A stretch of DNA of 64,000 bases from Agaribacterium sp. ZY112 (lineage in GTDB: Bacteria; Pseudomonadota; Gammaproteobacteria; Pseudomonadales; Cellvibrionaceae): NCBI RefSeq assembly GCF_041346925.1, contig NZ_CP166840.1:2289001-2353000 (forward strand), written 5' to 3'. Below are positions 1-8,928 of the stretch, piece after piece (within the stretch, counting starts at the first letter, position 1; every line of letters begins with the position of its first letter). A program made the position numbers and the translations under genes. The notes beneath the pieces are model-generated. The model saw nothing but the letters and a program-made list of their open reading frames with translations. It was not told the DNA's origin and made no database searches.

Positions 1-487
<487 letters not shown>

Positions 488-491
488 TCAA

Positions 492-1643
492 TTACGCTTG
501 AGTAAAGGCGCCTGCTTCGGCACTACATACAAAAATACTTGGCGCGATACCCGTTTCTTTTTCGTAATTTTCAAGAACGAGCTCTTTAGCTTCTTCAACT
601 TTAGCATCGGCAACCAAGGCCACAATACAGCCACCAAAACCACCACCAGTCATACGCACGCCACCGCCAGTGCCTAAGAAACCGTTAAGCAATTCTACTA
701 AATAGTCGATAGGTGGCACGGTGATTTCAAAGTCATCACGCATACTGGCGTGGCTTTCGGCCATCATCTTGCTGCATGTTGCAATGTCGCTAGCGTTTAA
801 AGCATCAAACATAGTTAAAGTGCGTTCGTTTTCAGTAAGAACGTGCAAAGCGCGCTGATATTCTTTGGTGCTCATCTTGTCTTTAGCTGCATTTAATAGC
901 TCAAGGCTTGCATCACGCAGTGAGGTTAAACCCATAGCGGCGGCAGCGGCTTCACACTGTTCGCGGCGTAAGTTGTACTCGCTCTCGACCAAACCACGCT
1001 TGACGTTAGAGTTGATAATCATGACGCTGAAGTCGGCAGGTACTGACGTGTACTTGGTTTCTAGCGAGCGACAGTCGAGTAGTAGCGCGCGATCTTTGGC
1101 GCCGCAAGCAGAGATCATTTGATCCATAATGCCGCAGTTACATCCGGCATATTTATTCTCTGCTAGTTGGCCCATTTTGGCCGCATCTGCGCCACTCAAT
1201 GGTAGATTGTTTAAAGAGGCCATGGCTTTTAATAAAGCTATTTCAAACGAGGCCGATGAAGACAAGCCGGCACCCTGAGGCACATTACCTGTTACGGTAA
1301 GCTCAGCACCTTTGATGTCTGGGTATTGCTCCATCAGGGCCAGTAACACGCCACGGACATAACTCATCCAGCTAGACGCCTCGGCATCAGCCAAAGTATC
1401 TAGGTCAAAGTCAGAGCGCTCGTTATCAAAGTCCAAAGCCACAACGGACATGCTTCTGTCACTGCGAGGGCTGGCAGCTACAACCGTTCCAAAGTTAATG
1501 GCGGCAGGAAGGACAAAACCATCGTTGTAGTCGGTGTGTTCGCCGATCAAGTTGACTCGACCAGGCGCGTTGCCTACATAAGCAGGCTCAGCATCAAAAA
1601 ACTCTTTAAATACGGCAGTGGCGTTTTGTGCTAATTGTTCCAT
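492..1643 (-). CDS. galK: galactokinase
   Basis: Phosphorylates alpha-D-galactose with ATP to galactose-1-phosphate (GHMP kinase family). At 383 residues it is close to the usual length of about 380. The galactokinase signature GRVNLIGEHTDYNDGF sits at residues 28-43, the glycine/serine-rich ATP loop PQGAGLSSSASFE is near 125, and the C-terminal GHMP motif GGGVRMTGGGFGG is near 335. It is the middle gene of galT-galK-galE, starting 15 bp after galT, so it is almost certainly co-transcribed. In this window it would receive galactose released by the secreted galactan-degrading enzymes, which is inference. Confidence 0.96.
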   Translation of the reverse strand: MEQLAQNATAVFKEFFDAEPAYVGNAPGRVNLIGEHTDYNDGFVLPAAINFGTVVAASPRSDRSMSVVALDFDNERSDFDLDTLADAEASSWMSYVRGVLLALMEQYPDIKGAELTVTGNVPQGAGLSSSASFEIALLKAMASLNNLPLSGADAAKMGQLAENKYAGCNCGIMDQMISACGAKDRALLLDCRSLETKYTSVPADFSVMIINSNVKRGLVESEYNLRREQCEAAAAAMGLTSLRDASLELLNAAKDKMSTKEYQRALHVLTENERTLTMFDALNASDIATCSKMMAESHASMRDDFEITVPPIDYLVELLNGFLGTGGGVRMTGGGFGGCIVALVADAKVEEAKELVLENYEKETGIAPSIFVCSAEAGAFTQA

Positions 1644-1658
1644 TGCTAAAGACCCTTC

Positions 1659-2705
1659 TTATTTGCTTTTGTAGTGGGTGGCAGGCAGGTCGCGAAGACG
1701 CTGTGCCGCTTGTTCTGGGGTGATGTCACGCTGAGCTTCAGCCATCATTTCATAACCAACCATAAACTTACGCACGGTTGCGCTACGTAATAAAGGTGGG
1801 AAGAAGTGTGCGTGTAAGGTCCACTCTGGGTGCTCTTGGTTGTCAAAAGGAGCACCGTGCCAGCCCATAGAATAAGGGAAAGAACACTGGAACAAGTTAT
1901 CGTAACGCACAGTCAGCTCTTTCATGCACTCGGCCAAGTGTTCTTTAGCAACAGGGCTTAGCTCGGTCATGCGTGAAATCGGGAAGCGAGGTAATAATAG
2001 GGTTTCAAATGGCCATGCAGCCCAAAACGGAACCAAGGCAACCCAGTAGTCGTTGGCAAAAACGATACGCTCACCGCTTTTAACTTCACGTTCTACATAG
2101 TCGAGCAGTAAATTACTTTTGTGCTCTTTGTAATAAGCCATCTGGTTGCGAAGCTTTTTCTCTGCCAAGGTTGGCAGTTGGTTTTGCGCCCAAATCTGAC
2201 CGTGAGGATGAGGGTTAGAACAGCCCATCATCGCACCTTTGTTTTCAAAGACTTGCACCCAGTTGTATTCTTCGCCCAACTCAGTGCTTTGCTCTTGCCA
2301 GCAATTAATCACTGCTTCAATTTGCTTAAGTTCAAGCTCGGGTAGGGTTTTGCTGTGATCTGGAGAAAAGCAGATTACTCGGCTGCAACCTTGCTCAGCA
2401 GAGAACTTAAATAGAGGATCGTCACTGGTATAAGCCGGTGTATCTGGGCTGAGAGCTGCAAAGTCGTTGGTAAATACAAATACGTCTTTGTATTGAGGAT
2501 TTACTTCACCGGTGATGCGCTTGTTGCCCGCACATAAGTAGCAGCTTTCGTCGTAGCTTGGGCGCACCGTGGTATCAGGCGCTTCATTTTGGCCTTGCCA
2601 AGGACGCTTAGCACGGTGAGGACTTACCAGTACCCATTCGCCAATCAGTGGGTTATAGCGGCGATGGGGGTGGTCCGAAAAGGAAAAGGTGTTGTTATCT
2701 TCCAC
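1659..2705 (-). CDS. galT: galactose-1-phosphate uridylyltransferase
   Basis: Transfers UMP from UDP-glucose to galactose-1-phosphate through a uridylyl-histidine intermediate. The protein has 348 residues, normal for class I GalT. Visible features are the zinc pair CYLC (C55 and C58) and the active-site motif SNPHPHGQ, where H168 is the expected nucleophile. The C-terminal part contains GWHGAPF and HAHFFPP, typical of the HIT-superfamily second half. It is the first gene of the leftward gal operon. The long upstream gap (2706-3212) holds its control region, including a LacI/GalR-type palindrome. Confidence 0.96.
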   Translation of the reverse strand: MEDNNTFSFSDHPHRRYNPLIGEWVLVSPHRAKRPWQGQNEAPDTTVRPSYDESCYLCAGNKRITGEVNPQYKDVFVFTNDFAALSPDTPAYTSDDPLFKFSAEQGCSRVICFSPDHSKTLPELELKQIEAVINCWQEQSTELGEEYNWVQVFENKGAMMGCSNPHPHGQIWAQNQLPTLAEKKLRNQMAYYKEHKSNLLLDYVEREVKSGERIVFANDYWVALVPFWAAWPFETLLLPRFPISRMTELSPVAKEHLAECMKELTVRYDNLFQCSFPYSMGWHGAPFDNQEHPEWTLHAHFFPPLLRSATVRKFMVGYEMMAEAQRDITPEQAAQRLRDLPATHYKSK

Positions 2706-2875
2706 GGTTCAACTCTCGGTAGTTTATATAATCGGGGTCGTGCTTATGTGGCCTTGCATGCGTAAGCGTTGTTAGAGCGTGTTGCACTACTTCGGTTCAC
2801 TTAGGCTTAGATCTAGCTATAGGCCCACTTAGCACGAATAATCAGGCGTCGATATTAGGCCAGTGCAGGCTAAAA

Positions 2876-2890
2876 GGCAAACGTTTACCC
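2876..2890. promoter_or_regulatory. candidate LacI/GalR-type operator upstream of galT
   Basis: The sequence GGCAAACGTTTACCC contains the palindrome AAACGTTT with a central CG flanked by G/C, which is the general form of operators bound by LacI-family regulators. It lies about 170 bp upstream of the galT start. No LacI-family gene is in the window, so the cognate regulator is not identified. Confidence 0.4.
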
Positions 2891-3125
2891 TGTATCCTTG
2901 AGCTGAGTTTTTGCGCTAAGTCATAGCTTTGTTTTTTCTAGGGATAGCAGCCGCTTTTGGGCCCTTTTACTGGCTGTTTTCCAATCAAAAATGTGGGCTT
3001 TTTGCCTGTATTTCAAACAATATTAAGTGCTGCTGCTATTTATAAGTGAGATATGTGTAGTTTGTGTGTCGCAGTGAGCTTTTTCTTATTCTCAAGTGGA
3101 GACTAGCTCGGCAAAGTTTAGGTGC

Positions 3126-3155
3126 TTGGCTACATTCGCTACAAGGCCCTATAAT
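3126..3155 (+). promoter_or_regulatory. sigma70-like promoter pointing antisense into the TonB receptor gene
   Basis: TTGGCT at 3126-3131 and a perfect TATAAT at 3150-3155 are separated by 18 bp. Transcription would begin near 3162 and run rightwards, antisense to the 3' end of the receptor gene, with no sense gene ahead. This may be an antisense or small RNA promoter or a chance match. Confidence 0.3.
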
Positions 3156-3212
3156 CGAGCGCATAGCCGAGTGAATTGTTGCTGTTGTGATCAAAAACTA
3201 TTGGTCGAGGGC

Positions 3213-5195
3213 TTAATAATTAAAGCTAAGTGCGAGGCTAACTCTGCGGCCTTGATTAATAACGCCCTTACTTGGTTCTAGACCTTGGCTTGGAGTGTAA
3301 TAGCTGTTGTCGGTGAGGTTTTTGGCTTCCGCTGTCAGTAGCCATTTAGGGCTAAGTGGTAGCTGCAGTTTGGTGTTAAGAACAGTATAAGCTTGGGTTT
3401 TCCCTCCGTGAGTCAGCTCACGTTCACCCTGATACACTAAGTTGTTATTTAGATTCCAATGACTGTGGTTAATGTTCCATATTAACGAGGCAAACTCGTT
3501 AGCATCTCGAAAACTCTGTTCCGGCTTATTATGTAAATAACTTAAGTTAATACTTAGTTGCTGCTTCTTATTAAGTTGCCATGTGTATTCGAGTTCCATT
3601 CCGTTTGATTTATCTTGGTCTTTGTTTGCATAAATACGTTGACCGTTGTTTTGGGTGATTTGAAGTATGGAATGATTAAAGTGGTTCTCAAAAATGCCTA
3701 ATTGTAAGTAGTGTTTATCGAGGTGGAGTTGCCAAAGCAGCTCTAGAGACTGTACGTATTCAGGGTCAAGCTCATCATTACCACTCACGCCTGGTGTGTT
3801 TTGAATGCGCCGTTCTGCTGCTGTAGGAGCGCGAAATGCCTCGTTATAAAGTAGTTTAACTGTTTGTTGTTCATTGACTCTTTGAACCCAGGTGAAACGT
3901 GGGCTGTATCTATGGCCTGAGCCCTCAAAATAGTCGTAGCGCAGGCCTGCAACAACTTGGCTGTTTTTAAGCCAATAGCTTTGATGTTGCAGGTAGGCAC
4001 CGTAAATATTTTGTTTCATCTGGCCCTGAAAGATGGTGTTTTTGGTTTGTTCGCCGTAATAGCGGGGTGGGATGACGCCTGCGGCTAAGTCACTGAGTTG
4101 GTAGTTGCTCCAAGCCCAGCCGTCATGAATACTTAAGTAGCGATATTCGAGCCCGCTTTGAAGGCTTTGTTTTGCAGATAAACTAACATTGCCATGCCAG
4201 CGTAATTGACGGCTAAGTGAATTCCCCTGTGGGCGAACTTCTAATGCAGCACTGCCTGGGCCAAGGTCTCCTTCTGCTGTAAGTTGTGTCTGTGCCTCCC
4301 CGCTGGTTTGGCTGAGGGCCGCACTAAACTCGTGTTCTATGCGCTTACTCTGTACGCGGTGGCTGGCATTTAAACGGTAGTAGTCGACATCGTTGTAATT
4401 ATAGTGATTGCTGATACGTTCAAAAAAGTAAAAGTCGTCTTGTTTGCTGATATTACTTAAAAGGGAAAGGCGAGTATTGCCGTAATTCATGTTGATGTTG
4501 CTAAAAAATTGTTGCTGAGGATCTCGGCTCTCCAGCTCACCGTCGCCAAAACTGTTCTCTAGTAAGTAGTTTTCACCCTCTGTATGGTCATAGTTTAATT
4601 GCCAGTTAAACTGAAGCTTGCCGTGTGTTGTGTGGTGCATCCAATTGATACGTTTTTGTTGATGATTTCCGAGTTCTGCGCTTAGTTGCTTCTCTTTATC
4701 GTGAGTGGTGATATTGATAACCCCCATCATGGCATTAGAGCCGTATAGAGCGGCACCTGGTCCTCGGATAAATTCCACTTTTTTTATACTGCTGAGCGGC
4801 ATTTGCGCAAGTATTTGAAAACCTGAGGCGTTGCGTGCGTTATCAACTCGAAGGCCATCAACCACAATTAGAATCTCTGCGCTGGCATCGGTAATTCGTC
4901 GACCACGAGATGAGAGCGCATAGTTATATTGAGTATCCCCCATGCGAATAACCTGAAAACCGGGCACCAGAGCGGCTAGCTCGAATAAGTAGTCCGCTGC
5001 CAGTTGTTGTATTTGCTGCTCTTGGAATACGGTAACAGAAGAGGGCACGCTAAGTAGCTTGTGTTTTGTTAACGTGGCGCCTTTGATTGGGGTATTCAAT
5101 AAGGTTTTTAGGTCTAGGCTTAGCAGCTGGTCTAAGGTTTTTTCTGCCATGGCGAGCTCCGGCAGTAACAGCAAAAGAGCTGGCCATAGTTTCAC
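3213..5195 (-). CDS. TonB-dependent outer-membrane receptor
   Basis: A 660-residue outer-membrane receptor that would import a substrate with energy from TonB/ExbBD. A short signal peptide (about residues 1-17, ending LAMA) is followed by an N-terminal stretch LDLKTLLNTPI and a plug domain. The plug carries the typical signature VEFIRGPGAALYGSNAMMGVINI at about 135-157, of which the core is RGPGAALYG. The remainder is a beta-barrel ending in alternating hydrophobic residues and a terminal Phe-Asn-Tyr. The substrate cannot be read from sequence: a siderophore, haem, metal or vitamin is possible. It is divergent from nnrS and next to a copper block, which makes a metal-related ligand conceivable but unproven. 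Confidence 0.9.
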   Translation of the reverse strand: MKLWPALLLLLPELAMAEKTLDQLLSLDLKTLLNTPIKGATLTKHKLLSVPSSVTVFQEQQIQQLAADYLFELAALVPGFQVIRMGDTQYNYALSSRGRRITDASAEILIVVDGLRVDNARNASGFQILAQMPLSSIKKVEFIRGPGAALYGSNAMMGVINITTHDKEKQLSAELGNHQQKRINWMHHTTHGKLQFNWQLNYDHTEGENYLLENSFGDGELESRDPQQQFFSNINMNYGNTRLSLLSNISKQDDFYFFERISNHYNYNDVDYYRLNASHRVQSKRIEHEFSAALSQTSGEAQTQLTAEGDLGPGSAALEVRPQGNSLSRQLRWHGNVSLSAKQSLQSGLEYRYLSIHDGWAWSNYQLSDLAAGVIPPRYYGEQTKNTIFQGQMKQNIYGAYLQHQSYWLKNSQVVAGLRYDYFEGSGHRYSPRFTWVQRVNEQQTVKLLYNEAFRAPTAAERRIQNTPGVSGNDELDPEYVQSLELLWQLHLDKHYLQLGIFENHFNHSILQITQNNGQRIYANKDQDKSNGMELEYTWQLNKKQQLSINLSYLHNKPEQSFRDANEFASLIWNINHSHWNLNNNLVYQGERELTHGGKTQAYTVLNTKLQLPLSPKWLLTAEAKNLTDNSYYTPSQGLEPSKGVINQGRRVSLALSFNY

Positions 5196-5313
5196 GTTAT
5201 ATCCTCGTTTGATGCCATCTTTTGATTATAGTGCAGCCTGCCAAAGGCGTAGCTCTGAGCGCTTATGGGGCGGGTGTGTTTTTAAACTTGCTCAGCCACA
5301 CAGCCTTGCTTCG

Positions 5314-5327
5314 CTGATGCAGATCAA
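5314..5327 (+). promoter_or_regulatory. FNR/DNR-type box upstream of nnrS
   Basis: CTGAT-GCAG-ATCAA matches 9 of 10 conserved positions of the FNR/ANR/DNR consensus TTGAT-N4-ATCAA. It is centred about 65 bp before the nnrS start, and a TATACT hexamer follows at 5342-5347. NnrS genes are known members of NO- or oxygen-responsive regulons controlled by FNR/NNR-type regulators, which supports the call. It could also affect the divergent receptor gene. Confidence 0.6.
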
Positions 5328-5385
5328 GGGCCAAGATCCTTTATACTGAGAACATCTATACGAATCATTCTTACTTGGATAACTC

Positions 5386-6597
5386 ATGGCTAATCAAGAA
5401 AACGTGGGCGTGGACAGCGCTGTGTCGAACAGTGTGTTTTCAGTTCTATTTGCTTTGGCCTTTCGGCCTCTGTTTCTCGCAGGAGCGGCTTTTGCTGTAC
5501 TGAGCATTGCTCTTTGGTTAGCTTTATTTACCGGCAAGGTGAGCGTTGATGTTTATGGGGGCATGTTGTGGTGGCATCAGCATGAAATGCTTTTTGGCTT
5601 TGCCTCGGCTATTGTTGCGGGCTTTTTATTAACGGCAGTGCAAACCTGGACGGGCCAGCGCAGCGTGCATGGTGTGTTATTAGCCGCCTTGGTGTCTTTG
5701 TGGCTACTTGCTCGTGTATTAATGCTATTTGGTTCTACTGTGCCTCTTTGGTTGATGGTGAGCGTTGATTTAGCTTTCTTGCCTCTGGTGGCTCTCTTCT
5801 TAGGGCGTTTGATTATCCGTGTGCGCTTATGGCGCAATCTTATGTTTGTTCCTATCTTGTTGATTATGGCTTATGCCAATGCGGTGATGCATTGCGCCGC
5901 GGCTTTAAACAGTGCCCCCCATTTAAGTGCTGCATCCAATACGATGCTGTTATTAGTCAGTTTACTGATGTGTGTTATTGGGGGGCGAGTCTTTCCAATG
6001 TTTACTGCAAATGCGACAAAAACCAATAAAGTTCAGCCATTACGCTGGTTAGAGCTGCTTAGTATTGCGCCTGTTGTTGTTTTGACTTTGCAGTACTTGG
6101 GCTTATTTAGTTTGCCTCACGCTTATATTGCTGCCTTGTTCTTATGGGCGGGGTTGTTAAATAGTTTGCGTTGTTTACGCTGGAAAATTTGGCTGACCGG
6201 TAAAACGCCTTTGCTGTGGTCTTTACACCTTAGCTATTTGGCAATGGCTTTTGCTTTTATCTTATTGGGGCTGAATTATTATTTGGAACTTCCTTATCGT
6301 TCACTGGCGGTACACGGTCTAACCGTTGGTGGTATGGCCTTTATGATTTTATCGATGATCGCCCGTGTTTCTCTTGGCCATACAGGAAGACCAATTAAAG
6401 TCGGGCTATTAATGACTGTGTCGTTTGTGTTTATGCTGTTTGCTTATTTGGCTCGTGCTTGGTTACCGATGGTGCTAGACGACTATATGGCATTGATTTG
6501 GGTTTCCGGTGTGTGTTGGATTATCGCCTTTACACTTTTTGTCGTTAAGTACCTTCCTGTGCTTAGCCAAGCCAGAGTGGATGGTAAAGATGGTTAA
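5386..6597 (+). CDS. nnrS: NnrS family haem/copper membrane protein
   Basis: A 403-residue polytopic inner-membrane protein with about 12 hydrophobic segments. It matches the NnrS family, whose members bind haem and copper and protect against nitric oxide or nitrosative stress. The family hallmarks are the N-terminal FALAFRPLFLAGAAFA, the conserved WWHQHEMLFGF at about residues 63-73, and the C-terminal AVHGLTVGGMAFMILSMIARVSLGHTGR region with its His residues. The ATG follows TTGGAT at a reasonable distance. An FNR/DNR-type box lies upstream, suggesting induction at low oxygen or by NO. It stands alone, divergent from the TonB receptor. Confidence 0.9.
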   Translation: MANQENVGVDSAVSNSVFSVLFALAFRPLFLAGAAFAVLSIALWLALFTGKVSVDVYGGMLWWHQHEMLFGFASAIVAGFLLTAVQTWTGQRSVHGVLLAALVSLWLLARVLMLFGSTVPLWLMVSVDLAFLPLVALFLGRLIIRVRLWRNLMFVPILLIMAYANAVMHCAAALNSAPHLSAASNTMLLLVSLLMCVIGGRVFPMFTANATKTNKVQPLRWLELLSIAPVVVLTLQYLGLFSLPHAYIAALFLWAGLLNSLRCLRWKIWLTGKTPLLWSLHLSYLAMAFAFILLGLNYYLELPYRSLAVHGLTVGGMAFMILSMIARVSLGHTGRPIKVGLLMTVSFVFMLFAYLARAWLPMVLDDYMALIWVSGVCWIIAFTLFVVKYLPVLSQARVDGKDG

Positions 6598-6708
6598 ATT
6601 AATAACTATTTAAATACTCAACTAAGGTCTAAGTTGACGGATAAAAGGCTTTTCGCTAGGTGCTTATACTGCTATTTTAATAAGGTCATTTAAAGGGGTG
6701 AATTCCTT

Positions 6709-7128
6709 GTGAGCTATCGCCAACCAGTCAAGCAGCTTGTTGTGCTTGTATGCCTATTTGCTTATGCCGCTCAGCTGTTTGCAGGTAGTCTACATAGGCT
6801 GCCTACTGCCGCATCTAAGGCTGTGTTTGAGGCGGACTCCGTGTTGACGCATGATTCAAATGTGGAGCTTGTTGTCTCCCCCTGTCACGGTGCAGCCAGT
6901 GACGCGGCGAAGCCTATAGAACTTGCAAGTTCCAAGCCTCAAGAGAAAAGTGACACTTGCTGTGGTAATCATTGTCAGATGCAAGGTTGCCATACTAGCC
7001 CCGCCTTAATTGACTTATTGAAGTCTTTATTTGTTTATTCTGCTGTTAGTCAGCAGCCATTTTTCTATCAAGAGCAGTCGCTCAGCCAAGTGCCTAGCAG
7101 CTTATATCGTCCCCCCATTACCGCTTAA
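6709..7128 (+). CDS. small exported Cys/His-rich protein, CopL/DUF2946-like
   Basis: A 139-residue protein starting at a GTG behind AAGGGG. An N-terminal hydrophobic segment (residues 8-25) is a likely signal peptide or anchor. A Cys/His cluster follows (C59-H60, C84, C85, H88, C89, C94, H95), and the C-terminus is YRPPITA. Small periplasmic proteins with this layout and a terminal RPP motif occur next to cop and cus genes and are grouped as CopL or DUF2946-like. I infer Cu(I)/Ag(I) binding in the periplasm from the cluster and from cusB-cusA-copA downstream. Family assignment is from memory of pattern, not a search. It is probably the first gene of the copper block. Confidence 0.6.
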   Translation: MSYRQPVKQLVVLVCLFAYAAQLFAGSLHRLPTAASKAVFEADSVLTHDSNVELVVSPCHGAASDAAKPIELASSKPQEKSDTCCGNHCQMQGCHTSPALIDLLKSLFVYSAVSQQPFFYQEQSLSQVPSSLYRPPITA

Positions 7129-7213
7129 TACAAGATAGTTACGCCTAAATTTAGCGATTAAATTTGGCTTTTTCATAAGCGGGGAATGCCTTTCCTCGAT
7201 GTCATTATCAATC

Positions 7214-7238
7214 AACCAAAGCCTTAAATGCTTTGGTT
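7214..7238. terminator. hairpin between the CopL-like gene and cusB
   Basis: A perfect 9-bp inverted repeat (AACCAAAGC and GCTTTGGTT) with a 7-nt loop lies 86 bp after the CopL-like stop. No U-run follows, so it may be an attenuator or RNA-stability element rather than a full terminator. Confidence 0.4.
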
Positions 7239-7255
7239 AATAAAGGGGAACTCTA

Positions 7256-7354
7256 GTGAATGTTCCGTACCTATTACAGAGCCTTGGCCCGTCTTTGTGC
7301 CTTGCTCGCCTCCAAAACTGTTTTTATTATTTTAATTGGAGTAGCGTGAAATGA
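7256..7354 (+). CDS. possible 32-residue leader peptide coupled to cusB
   Basis: A GTG-started frame of 32 codons has a good Shine-Dalgarno match (AAAGGGGAA, about 6 nt before the GTG). Its TGA stop overlaps the cusB start in the arrangement ATGA. The predicted peptide begins MNVPYLLQSLGPS, holds two Cys residues and is otherwise unremarkable. The ribosome-binding site and the exact overlap are what would be expected for translational coupling. A frame this short can also arise by chance, and cusB has its own TGGAG site. Confidence 0.3.
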   Translation: MNVPYLLQSLGPSLCLARLQNCFYYFNWSSVK

Positions 7355-8928
7355 AACAACAAACAATCGTATTGTTACTGGTTTTAACTGTCGGTTTAGC
7401 TTTAGGGGTTTTGTTGAGCTACTTGGTTTTTGGGCAAGGGCTATTGAGCTCGCCTGCTGTGCAAGAGCATGAGCAAGCCAGTGATGAACCTTTGTATTGG
7501 GTAGCGCCGATGGATGCCAATTATCGCCGAGATAAACCCGGGCTATCCCCAATGGGCATGGATTTGGTGCCCGTTTATGAGAATAAGGTGCAGGAGGGGG
7601 TACAAGAGGAAGTTGACCCCCACTCAATCTATATAAGCCCAGATGTGGTTAATAATTTGGGGGTGAGAACGGCTGAGGTAGGTTATGGCAGCTTAGAAAG
7701 TGAGATTCTGACGGTTGCTTATGTTCGCTATGACGAAGATAAGCTTATTCATATTCACCCAAGAGTTGAAGGTTGGATAGACAGACTTTATGTCAAAGCT
7801 TCTGGCGACCCAGTTGTTAAAGGAGAGCCTCTTTACGCCTTGTATTCGCCAGAGTTAGTGAATGCTCAGGAAGAGTTTGTGCTGGCCTTAAAAAGAGGCA
7901 ATAAGCACCTTATTCAAGGCACCATAAATCGTCTGCGCGCTTTACAGTTTCCTGAAGCGTTTATTCAAGAGCTTCAAGCTGGTGGGCAGATTAAGCAAAC
8001 GGTTGTCTTTTCTTCTCCCCAAAGTGGTGTTGTCGACAACCTTAATATCCGCGAAGGCTTTTACGTACAACCAGGCACAACTTTATTCAGTATTGGTGCA
8101 CTCGATACAGTATGGGTTGAAGCTGAAGTGTTTGAGCGCCAAGCCGCTTTGGTTGAAGTGGGGCAGCCCGTTCGTATGAGCTTAGATTATTTACCCGGTA
8201 AGCAGTGGTTGGGGCAAGTGGCTTATATTTACCCGACGGTTGATGAGTATAGTCGTACTGTTACGGTGCGCATTGAGTTTGATAATGCGTCAAAACAATT
8301 AAAACCCAATATGTTTGCGCGCTTACGTATTTTAAGCCATAAGGCGGAAGATGCTGTTTTATTGATTGATAAAGAAGCGCTGATTCGAACAGGAAGTCAG
8401 AATCGGGTCGTATTAGATTTAGGGCAGGGCTATTTTAAATCGGTGGCGGTGACAGTAGGGCGTTTTGGCTCTTCGCAGCTTGAGGTTGTGGATGGTTTAG
8501 AGCAGGGGGATCGTATTGTGACGTCGGCGCAATTTTTACTGGATTCTGAGTCGAGTAAAAACTCTGATTTTAAACGCTTACACCCTGAGCCGAAGACTGA
8601 ACAAGAAAACAAGTTCGCTAGCGCTACGGTTGAAGGTGTAATTAACTCTGTCGATACGCAAACTAGAGTCCTTAATATCAGTCGAGGCCCAATAGAAAAA
8701 TGGCAGCGGCCAGCGATGACAATGGATTTTCATTTATCCCCAAGATTAAAGATTAATGATTTTGAAGCGGGTGAGAGAATACGCTTTCGTTTTGAAATTC
8801 GTCACGGTGACTTTGTTCTGACAAATCTAATCCTCCAGCTTGGCACAGACTCAACGTTACAGGCTGATAAGCAAGGTAAGTCTCAAGGTGCTGTGAAAGC
8901 AGATAGACATGGGGCGCAGCATGATTAA
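7351..8928 (+). CDS. cusB: Cu(I)/Ag(I) efflux RND periplasmic adaptor with C-terminal CusF-like domain
   Basis: A 525-residue membrane-fusion subunit linking CusA to an outer-membrane channel. An N-terminal membrane anchor (residues 5-28) is followed by a heavy-metal-binding domain at 49-77 with the usual YWVAPMD and LSPMGMDLVPVY motifs. The helical hairpin and barrel domains of the adaptor occupy about 90-400. Residues about 424-497 form a CusF-like OB domain with the methionine pair M456 and M458 in PAMTMDF. In that domain the positions of CusF His36 and Trp44 appear to be R445 and R453. A Trp (W451) lies two residues away, so metal binding may differ. The stop overlaps the start of cusA. 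Confidence 0.92.
   Translation: MKQQTIVLLLVLTVGLALGVLLSYLVFGQGLLSSPAVQEHEQASDEPLYWVAPMDANYRRDKPGLSPMGMDLVPVYENKVQEGVQEEVDPHSIYISPDVVNNLGVRTAEVGYGSLESEILTVAYVRYDEDKLIHIHPRVEGWIDRLYVKASGDPVVKGEPLYALYSPELVNAQEEFVLALKRGNKHLIQGTINRLRALQFPEAFIQELQAGGQIKQTVVFSSPQSGVVDNLNIREGFYVQPGTTLFSIGALDTVWVEAEVFERQAALVEVGQPVRMSLDYLPGKQWLGQVAYIYPTVDEYSRTVTVRIEFDNASKQLKPNMFARLRILSHKAEDAVLLIDKEALIRTGSQNRVVLDLGQGYFKSVAVTVGRFGSSQLEVVDGLEQGDRIVTSAQFLLDSESSKNSDFKRLHPEPKTEQENKFASATVEGVINSVDTQTRVLNISRGPIEKWQRPAMTMDFHLSPRLKINDFEAGERIRFRFEIRHGDFVLTNLILQLGTDSTLQADKQGKSQGAVKADRHGAQHD

Larger units (their letters stand above)
2706..3212. other. intergenic region upstream of gal operon, no gene seen
   Basis: About 500 bp lie between galT (leftward) and the 3' end of the TonB receptor gene (also leftward). 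I see no coding sequence on either strand. The region must hold the gal promoter. It contains a LacI-family-like palindrome at 2876-2890 and a sigma70-like promoter pointing rightwards at 3126-3155, listed separately. The rest is T-rich and shows no further clear motif. Confidence 0.6.
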
